Both the position numbers and the translations under genes were made by a program. The notes below the pieces were generated by a model. The model saw nothing but the letters and a program-made list of their open reading frames with translations. It did no database searches and had not been told where the DNA came from. DNA of 6,838 nucleotides, taken from NCBI GenBank assembly GCA_010029175.1, contig RGNC01000107.1:1-6838 (forward strand), written 5' to 3'. Positions 1 through 4,895 of the stretch are shown here, in pieces (the first letter of the stretch is position 1; every line of letters starts with the position of its first letter). Origin of the DNA: Synechococcaceae bacterium WB8_1B_136 (GTDB lineage Bacteria > Cyanobacteriota > Cyanobacteriia > PCC-6307 > Cyanobiaceae).

Positions 1-37
1 ACCCGAGCCTAGAGATCTCGCCGGGGCTGTGGCGCGC

Positions 38-1714
38 TCAGAGCTCCAGATCCAGGCTGAGTTGCCCCGGACTCTCGCGGGAGGAGCGCTGGCGGCGGCG
101 TGGACTGGCCGTTCGGCTGGCCGTGGTGCGGGCGCTGTCGCTGCGGCCCATCTGGAACCAGCTGGCCAGGGCCTGCCGTTGCTCACCATCGAGGTCGCCC
201 AGCTCCAGGGGGGGCGGGAAGAGGGTGCTGGTCTCCTGCCTGGTCCACTCGACCATGGCCTCGGGAAAGCGTCCGCTGCCGAACGGGGTGAGGTCGTCCG
301 GGAGCACCGCCAGGTCATCGAGCAGGGTCGCCTCCATCCCACGGCTGGCGCTGAGGGCCCCCAGTCGCCGCCGCCGTGCTGTCTCGTAGTCGAGGATCGG
401 GGGCGGATAGTCGGCCATGGGTGGCGGAGCCCCCAGCTGGTCGTTGGTGAGACCGGCCAGTTCCGGCAGCCACTTGCGAATGAACAGCCCCTGGGGGTCG
501 CAGCGGTCTACCGCCAGCTGCCCCGGGTTGTAGATGCGGCTCCAGGCCCGCTGACCTCTGGAGGTCACCCCCGCCTGCATGGCCCACTGGTAGTGGTCGA
601 TCGGGCAGTCGCCATCGATCAGATGGCGCATGAAGTGCAGGGCCCCATAGCGCCAGTCGATGCCGGCCAGATTGGCCAGAAAGCTGGCGTAGATGGCGCG
701 ACTGCGGAAGTTCAGCTCCCGCCAGCCCCCCTCGGCCCGCAGACAGCGGGCGGCGGCATCCACGATCGGGAAGCCGGTGCGACCCTCGCGCCAGGCGCCA
801 TACAGCTCCTCGTCGAACGGATAGGGCTCGGCGTCGTGGTGACGCCACAGGGAGCGCAACTCCAGCTGCGGCAGATAGCGGAAGCGCTGGGTGATGGCGG
901 CGGCCCAGCGCAGCCGGCTGGCCAGCTGCAGGGCGCTGCGGCCCAGGCGCCCGTCGCCGGCCCCCGCCAGGGGAGCCAGGCGGCGCAGGCACTCCCGCGG
1001 CGAGATCACACCGAACTTCAGGTAGGGGCTCAGCCCGGTGGTGACCCGTGCCGACGGATAGCTCAGCTCCCAGAAATAGCTGCGGGCAGCAGGACCCTCG
1101 CAGAACTGATCCAGCAGCTGGCGTGCGGCAGCGGTCCCACCCCGGGGGATGGGTTTGCCGTCGTGCACCAGGCCCAGGTCGTGCAGTTGGGGCACCGGCA
1201 GGTCTGGCAGGGCCGGAGAGGCTGGTGGCACCACCAGCTGCCTGGGCTCGGGATGGGGCGCCGCCGCCATGGCGCCGTGCCACTGTCGCCGCCAGGTTCC
1301 ATGGCTGAGCAAGTCGCCGCAGGCGCCGGCGGGTTCGATCCAGTGGATGGGGATTCCCTCCGCCGCCATCAGCCGGTTCACGCGGGCATCGCGCACGCGC
1401 CCCACCAGGCGTTCGCTGTCGGTGTGGGCGATCACCCGGTCGGCCCCGCTGGCCCGCACCAGTTGCAGCAGTTGCTGGGCTGGCTCACCACGCCGCACCA
1501 GCAGCCGGCCCCCCCGGCGCCGCAACTCGCCATCGAGGCAGCGCAGGTTCTCCAGCAGAAACGCCACCCGTGCCACAGCGGTTTCCGGGTGAAACAGCAG
1601 TGCGTCGTCGAGGATGAAAAACGGCAGAACTGCACCGAGCTGGCTGGCCTGATGCAGGGGTTCATGATCCGCCAGGCGCAGATCACGCCGGAACCACACC
1701 ACGCTTCCAGGCAT
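38..1714 (-). CDS. Divergent DNA photolyase / cryptochrome family flavoprotein
   Basis: The family uses blue light and FAD to repair UV-induced pyrimidine dimers, or acts as a photoreceptor. The 558-residue product begins with the hallmark WFRRDLRL (residues 7-14) of the N-terminal antenna domain (about 1-130). The FAD domain follows: TGLSPYLKFG (226-235), a WREGRTGFPIVDAAAR segment (308-323), IDWRYG (352-357), IYNP (394-397) and WLPEL (415-419). Tryptophans aligning with E. coli PhrB W306 and W359 are present (W308, W354), but the PhrB W382 position appears to be Y375, and the usual NNGGWQW segment reads PIDHYQW. This recalls a cyanobacterial side branch rather than classical class I or DASH enzymes. 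The product is about 85 residues longer than E. coli PhrB; the tail from about 523 is rich in Arg, Ser and Thr and ends QLSLDLEL. I chose the ATG at 1714 because WFRRDLRL lies close behind it; the frame is open to 1885, but that would run into the divergent regulator gene. No clear Shine-Dalgarno is seen. Family is certain; repair activity is not. Confidence 0.9.
   Translation of the reverse strand: MPGSVVWFRRDLRLADHEPLHQASQLGAVLPFFILDDALLFHPETAVARVAFLLENLRCLDGELRRRGGRLLVRRGEPAQQLLQLVRASGADRVIAHTDSERLVGRVRDARVNRLMAAEGIPIHWIEPAGACGDLLSHGTWRRQWHGAMAAAPHPEPRQLVVPPASPALPDLPVPQLHDLGLVHDGKPIPRGGTAAARQLLDQFCEGPAARSYFWELSYPSARVTTGLSPYLKFGVISPRECLRRLAPLAGAGDGRLGRSALQLASRLRWAAAITQRFRYLPQLELRSLWRHHDAEPYPFDEELYGAWREGRTGFPIVDAAARCLRAEGGWRELNFRSRAIYASFLANLAGIDWRYGALHFMRHLIDGDCPIDHYQWAMQAGVTSRGQRAWSRIYNPGQLAVDRCDPQGLFIRKWLPELAGLTNDQLGAPPPMADYPPPILDYETARRRRLGALSASRGMEATLLDDLAVLPDDLTPFGSGRFPEAMVEWTRQETSTLFPPPLELGDLDGEQRQALASWFQMGRSDSARTTASRTASPRRRQRSSRESPGQLSLDLEL
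47..64 (-). other. Candidate sliding-clamp-binding hexapeptide QLSLDL at photolyase C terminus
   Basis: Codons 551-556 of the photolyase-like gene encode QLSLDL, two residues before the stop. It follows a tail rich in Arg, Ser and Thr that is probably disordered. The hexapeptide fits the QLxLxL form of bacterial beta-clamp-binding motifs, such as QLSLPL near the N terminus of E. coli Hda and QLVLGL at the C terminus of Pol IV. That the peptide is there is seen directly; binding to the clamp is inference. Confidence 0.4.
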
Positions 1715-1820
1715 CTTGCTGCTCAGCCTGCTGCCATCCTGGCGAGAGATCGATGCAGATGGCCTTGCCGATCTGGCCGGTTGGGTGTGACAATGCAGAA
1801 GTTGCATAAGTGTTGGTCTG
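1715..1820. promoter_or_regulatory. Divergent intergenic region between photolyase and cyAbrB genes
   Basis: These 106 bases separate two start codons facing away from each other, so they must hold the promoter of each gene unless one is transcribed from elsewhere. An inverted repeat, ATGCA-GAAGT-TGCAT, lies at 1793-1807, only 13 bases before the regulator's ATG. A weak sigma70-like pair could be read for the regulator (TTGGGT at 1781, CATAAG at 1805, spacer 18), but it matches consensus poorly. No Shine-Dalgarno stands before either start. The regulatory role follows from position; the elements themselves are tentative. Confidence 0.4.
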
Positions 1821-2186
1821 ATGCTCACTGGAGCTGAATTGCTTGCCAAGGTCAAGGATCTCGGTGACGCGAGCAAATCCGACATCGTTCGCGCCTGTGG
1901 CTACGTCTCCACCAAAAAAGACGGCAGCGAGCGTTTGAACTTCACCGCCTTCTATGAGGCCCTTCTCAATGCCAAGGGCGTTGAGTTCGGTGGAGCTGCC
2001 GCCAAGGTGGGTAAAGGAGGCCGCAAGCTGAGTTTCACCACCAAGGTCCAGTTCAACGGCAATCTGATGGTGGGCAAGGCCTACACCGCCCTGCTCGACC
2101 TCAAGCCCGGCGATGAATTCGAAATCAAGCTGGGCCGCAAGCAGATTCGTCTGGCGCCTCTGGGTTCCAGCGACGACGAAGAGTGA
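1821..2186 (+). CDS. cyAbrB-family transcriptional regulator (AbrB-like, cyanobacterial)
   Basis: This small DNA-binding protein (121 residues) belongs to the cyanobacterial AbrB-like family, typified by Sll0359 and Sll0822 of Synechocystis. Members act as global regulators of carbon and nitrogen metabolism. The N-terminal half carries LTGAELLAKVKDLGD (2-16), then CGYVSTKKDGSERLNFTAFYEALLNAKG, a signature of the family. The C-terminal half (about 69-113) is the AbrB-like domain: KLSFTTKVQFNGNLMVGKAYTALL, then LKPGDEFEIKLGRKQIRL. Unlike Bacillus AbrB, cyanobacterial members carry the DNA-binding-type fold at the C terminus. The protein ends in an acidic tail, SSDDEE. The first ATG at 1821 gives the usual family N terminus; no Shine-Dalgarno precedes it. 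The closest match by eye is the cyAbrB1 type of picocyanobacteria, but paralogue assignment needs a tree. The last 62 bases are antisense to the convergent dehydrogenase gene, and no terminator fits between them. Confidence 0.93.
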   Translation: MLTGAELLAKVKDLGDASKSDIVRACGYVSTKKDGSERLNFTAFYEALLNAKGVEFGGAAAKVGKGGRKLSFTTKVQFNGNLMVGKAYTALLDLKPGDEFEIKLGRKQIRLAPLGSSDDEE

Positions 2187-3831
2187 GGGCCACGGCTTCC
2201 GCCACCCGGAGGCCATCAATGCCCGCCGAGAGGATGCCGCCGGCATAGCCGGCGCCCTCTCCCGCGGGGTAGAGCCCAGCGGTGTTCACGCTCTCGAATG
2301 CATCGTCCCGCGGCAGGCGCACAGGGCTTGAGGTTCGTGTCTCCACTCCGGTGAGCATGGCGTCGGCCATGGCATAGCCGGGGATGGTGGCGGCGAAGGC
2401 CGGCAGGGCTTCCCGCAGGGCCTCAATCACGAACTCTGGCAAGCTCGCTGACAGATCCGTGAGATGCACGCCAGGCGCATAGGAGGGCTGCACCTTGCCC
2501 ACGGCGCCGCTGACCATTCCCGCCAGGAAGTCGCCCAGCCGCTGCCCCGGGGCCGCGTAGGTTCCACCCCCCAGCGCAAAGGCTTTGGATTCCCAGTGGC
2601 GCTGAAAGGCCATGCCGGCCAGGGGGTCGCCGGGCCAGGCGCCATGAGCTTCCACATCGGCCGGCTCGATGTTCACCACGATGCCGCTGTTGGCGTTGCG
2701 TTCATTGCGGGAGTGCTGGCTCATGCCGTTGGTGACCACCCGCCCCTCCTCTGAGGTGGCGCCCACCACCAGCCCCCCCGGGCACATGCAGAAGCTGTAG
2801 ACGCAGCGTCCATTGCTGGCGTGGTGCACCAGCTTGTATTCGGCTGCCCCCAGCCGCGGGTGGCCGGCGCAGTCGCCCCAGCGGGCCTGATCGATCAGGG
2901 GCTGGGGATGCTCGATGCGAAAGCCCACCGAGAAGGGCTTGGGCTCCATGGCCACCCCCTGGTCCCGCAGGGTGGTGAAGGTGTCGCGGGCGCTGTGGCC
3001 CACCGCCAGCACCACCTGATCCGCCGCCAGCCTGGTGGCGTCGGTCAACACCACACCCGTCACCCGCCGCCGGCCGTCGCGCTCGTTGATCTCCAGCCGC
3101 TCCACCCGGCTCTTGAAGCGGATCTCGCCCCCGAGGGCCTCGATCTGGGCCCGCAGACCCCGCACCACCGTGGCCAGCTTGAAGGTGCCGATGTGGGGCC
3201 GATGCAGCCAGAGGATGTCGGGATTGGCCCCGGCTGCCACCAGTTCCTCCAGCACCTTGCGGCCGCGGTGGCCAGGGTCGCGCACCTGGCTGTAGAGCTT
3301 GCCGTCGGAAAAGGTGCCGGCACCGCCTTCGCCGAATTGGGCATTCGATTCGGGATTGAACGGTGAGGTGCGTTTCCAGAAGCCGAAGGTGTCGGCACTG
3401 CGCTCCTTCACCGGCTTGCCCCGCTCCAGCAGCAGCGGCCGCAAGCCCATCTGGGCCAGCAGCAGGGCGCAGAAGTAGCCGCAGGGGCCAGCACCGATCA
3501 CGATCGGACGGGGCAGCGCCCCCGAGGCCAGGGCTGCGTTCAGCTCCGCCGGGGCCCGGGTCACCAGCTGATAGCTGTTGTCGGCAGCGGGCACCAGGTG
3601 CGGATCGTTCCGGAACCGCCGCAGCAGCTGCTGTTCGAGGGCCGGGTCGAGGCCAATCTCCACGCTGTAGGCCAGGCGGATGTCGCGTTTGTTGCGGGCA
3701 TCCACGCTGCGCTTCACCACCCTCTGCTGGAGCAGTTGCGCGGCGGAGAGCTTCAGGCGTTTGCAGATGGCCGGGGCCAGGTCGGCATCGCTGTGGTTGA
3801 GCGGGAGCTTGAGTTCGTTCAGCCGCAGCAC
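2125..3831 (-). CDS. FAD-dependent dehydrogenase, COG2509 type (NAD(P)/FAD-dependent oxidoreductase)
   Basis: This is a predicted soluble flavoprotein of 568 residues whose substrate is unknown for the family. An N-terminal domain (about 1-85, with LNELKLPLNHSDADL) precedes a Rossmann fold with the dinucleotide motif VIGAGPCGYF (about 111-120) and the ribose-binding ERG (136-138). Family blocks follow: GEGGAGTFSDGKL (167-179), VYSFCMCPGGLVVGATSEEG (344-363, with C348 and C350), GVETRTSSPVR (495-505) and the C-terminal flavin-binding GLYPAGEGAGYAGGI (519-533). I start it at the GTG at 3831 rather than the ATG at 3867: a full AAAGGAG lies seven bases upstream, and the protein then begins VLRLNELKLPL, as relatives do. 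The last 19 residues lie past the conserved domain and are antisense to the end of the cyAbrB gene. Family assignment is secure, the reaction is not. Confidence 0.92.
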   Translation of the reverse strand: MLRLNELKLPLNHSDADLAPAICKRLKLSAAQLLQQRVVKRSVDARNKRDIRLAYSVEIGLDPALEQQLLRRFRNDPHLVPAADNSYQLVTRAPAELNAALASGALPRPIVIGAGPCGYFCALLLAQMGLRPLLLERGKPVKERSADTFGFWKRTSPFNPESNAQFGEGGAGTFSDGKLYSQVRDPGHRGRKVLEELVAAGANPDILWLHRPHIGTFKLATVVRGLRAQIEALGGEIRFKSRVERLEINERDGRRRVTGVVLTDATRLAADQVVLAVGHSARDTFTTLRDQGVAMEPKPFSVGFRIEHPQPLIDQARWGDCAGHPRLGAAEYKLVHHASNGRCVYSFCMCPGGLVVGATSEEGRVVTNGMSQHSRNERNANSGIVVNIEPADVEAHGAWPGDPLAGMAFQRHWESKAFALGGGTYAAPGQRLGDFLAGMVSGAVGKVQPSYAPGVHLTDLSASLPEFVIEALREALPAFAATIPGYAMADAMLTGVETRTSSPVRLPRDDAFESVNTAGLYPAGEGAGYAGGILSAGIDGLRVAEAVALTLRRRWNPEAPDESACGPA

Positions 3832-3838
3832 CCTGGCG

Positions 3839-3845
3839 CTCCTTT
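3839..3845 (-). promoter_or_regulatory. Shine-Dalgarno AAAGGAG deciding the GTG start of the FAD dehydrogenase
   Basis: Read on the minus strand, AAAGGAG is followed by seven bases and then GTG (3831-3829). This is near-ideal complementarity and spacing, and it lies inside the frame that would be coding if the upstream ATG at 3867 were used. It therefore favours the GTG start. Confidence 0.75.
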
Positions 3846-3974
3846 GCCCCTGGGTGTATTCCAGCACCGCAGTGGCGGGGCTGCCGCCGCCGCGGCGCGC
3901 AACGAAGGGTGTGCAGTCGCGTCCATCGCCGGCGCCGCCTGTCAGCGTGTCGCCAGGGCCTTCTGCCGACGTCG

Positions 3975-4103
3975 ATGTCGCTCACCCACTGCCCCCTCTG
4001 CGTTGGCTTGGCGCTGCTGAGCGTGGTGCGCGCCGCGGCCCATCTGCTGCTGCTGTGGACCTGGCGCGGCCAGCCGCGGCCGCTTGCTCTGCAGGCCGTT
4101 TAG
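3975..4103 (+). CDS. Possible small membrane protein (42 aa), hypothetical
   Basis: An ATG-to-TAG frame of 42 codons lies immediately before the MBL-fold gene, with 27 bases between its stop and that gene's start. The product begins MSLTHCPLCVGLALLSVV and has a hydrophobic stretch over about residues 8-29, interrupted by R19 and H23, then a short basic end (WRGQPRP). It would be a single-span membrane peptide with a CPLC cysteine pair near the N terminus. Against it: no Shine-Dalgarno, no family I recognise, and long chance ORFs are common in DNA this GC-rich. The frame is also open upstream to 3909. I list it because position and hydrophobicity are suggestive, not because it is established. 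Confidence 0.28.
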   Translation: MSLTHCPLCVGLALLSVVRAAAHLLLLWTWRGQPRPLALQAV

Positions 4104-4118
4104 GGTCCAGCCCTGGCC

Positions 4119-4124
4119 GAGGGG
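4119..4124 (+). promoter_or_regulatory. Ribosome binding site GAGGGG of the MBL-fold gene
   Basis: GAGGGG ends six bases before the ATG at 4131, good spacing for a Shine-Dalgarno. It supports that start, which also places the family-typical HATYTGANGWLLEFG at the very N terminus. Confidence 0.6.
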
Positions 4125-4130
4125 ATCACG

Positions 4131-4895
4131 ATGCACGCCACCTACACCGGCGCCAATGGCTGGCTGCTGGAGTTCGGCGCGCTGCGGGTGCTGGTGGATC
4201 CCTGGCTCACCGGGCCCCTGGAGTTTCCCCCGGGTGCCTGGTTCTTTCGCGGTGAGCTGCCCCGGAGCCAGCCCGCCCCGGAGGCCGTGGATCTGTTGCT
4301 GCTCACCCAGGGACTGCCGGATCACTGCCATCCCCCCAGCCTGGCCCTGCTGCCCAAAACGTTGCCGGTGGTGGGCTCTGCCAGCGCCGCGGCGCGTGCG
4401 CGGCAACTGGGCTTTGCGGCCGTCACGGCCCTGCGGCCCGGGGACCGGCATCGCCACGGCGAGCTCAGGATCACAGCCACCGCCGGGGCACCGGTGCCCC
4501 AGGTGGAGAACGGCTACCTGCTGGAGCATCCGGCCGGGCGCCTCTACCTGGAACCCCACGGCTTTCTGCCGGCTGATCTGCCCGCCCAGCCGCTCGATGC
4601 GGTGATCACCCCGGTGGTGGACCTGGGGTTGCCCCTGGCCGGTGCCTTCGTGCGGGGCCGCGAGGTGCTGCCCAGATTGGTGGAGCGCTTCAGCCCGCGC
4701 ACCGTGCTGGCCAGTACCACCGGTGGCGATGTGGCCTTCTCCGGCCTGCTCACCCGGATCCTGTGGCAGCAGGGCAGTCCGGCCGAGGCGGCCCGGCAGC
4801 TTCAGGCCAACGGTGCCGAGGGCTGCAGCCTGATCAACCCGGTGCCCGGTGAGCGCTACACCCTCAGCACCGGCTGCTCGCGGGGCGGTGCCTAA
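4131..4895 (+). CDS. MBL-fold metallohydrolase-like protein, cyanobacterial/plastid type
   Basis: This 254-residue protein has the metallo-beta-lactamase fold: an opening strand pair (TYTGANGWLLEFGALRVLVDPW, residues 4-25, with VDPW at 22-25), the metal-site loop LLLTQGLPDHCH (56-67), VENGYLLEH (125-133), YLEPHGF (139-145), and a C-terminal INPVPGERYTL (235-245). The usual HxHxDH metal motif reads QGLPDH: D64 and H65 are kept but the first two histidines are Q60 and L62. From memory, cyanobacterial and plant relatives share a TQGL-DH form, so this looks like a family trait rather than decay. The catalytic role and metal content are therefore uncertain, and I do not assign a substrate. No signal peptide or membrane span is seen, so it is probably cytoplasmic. 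Its TAA interlocks with the TAG of the convergent phosphoenolpyruvate synthase gene. Confidence 0.85.
   Translation: MHATYTGANGWLLEFGALRVLVDPWLTGPLEFPPGAWFFRGELPRSQPAPEAVDLLLLTQGLPDHCHPPSLALLPKTLPVVGSASAAARARQLGFAAVTALRPGDRHRHGELRITATAGAPVPQVENGYLLEHPAGRLYLEPHGFLPADLPAQPLDAVITPVVDLGLPLAGAFVRGREVLPRLVERFSPRTVLASTTGGDVAFSGLLTRILWQQGSPAEAARQLQANGAEGCSLINPVPGERYTLSTGCSRGGA

Larger units (their letters stand above)
3832..4130. other. Divergent spacer between FAD dehydrogenase and MBL-fold genes
   Basis: These 299 bases lie between the minus-strand GTG at 3831 and the plus-strand ATG at 4131. They are as GC-rich as the neighbouring genes and contain one possible small plus-strand ORF (3975-4103). 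I see no convincing -10/-35 pair on either strand. A short hairpin, AGGG-TCCAG-CCCT (4102-4114), stands just before the ribosome binding site of the MBL gene but has only four base pairs. The promoter of the FAD dehydrogenase is expected here. Confidence 0.5.

Noticed and set aside
1..37. Possible terminator or neighbouring gene after the photolyase stop
   Set aside because: Only short palindromes (GAGATCTC at 12-19; CGAG/CTCG arms at 4-7 and 17-20) are seen, with no T-run, and the sequence is too short to judge any neighbouring gene.
315..1283. 322-codon minus-strand frame inside the photolyase gene
   Set aside because: It is an out-of-frame shadow of the photolyase gene with Arg/Pro/Gly/Ala-rich translation and no motif.
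29..1837. 602-codon plus-strand open frame opposite the photolyase gene
   Set aside because: It is fully antisense to a gene with clear family motifs. Its product is low-complexity Gly/Ala/Gln/Pro-rich with no recognisable domain, as expected when high-GC third positions remove stops from an opposing frame.
1715..1885. Upstream extension of the photolyase frame by 57 codons
   Set aside because: It would overlap the 5' end of the cyAbrB gene and use up the divergent promoter region. Family members start right before the WFRRDLRL motif, as the ATG at 1714 does.
2821..3366. 181-codon plus-strand frame within the FAD dehydrogenase
   Set aside because: It is antisense to conserved dehydrogenase blocks and has no recognisable domain; a GC-driven chance ORF.
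2702..3985. 427-codon minus-strand frame overlapping the FAD dehydrogenase
   Set aside because: It is the same strand shifted by one frame; the other frame carries all flavoprotein motifs and a strong Shine-Dalgarno.
3942..4559. 205-codon minus-strand frame covering the spacer and the MBL gene start
   Set aside because: It is antisense to the MBL-fold gene, with Gln/Gly-rich translation and no family resemblance.
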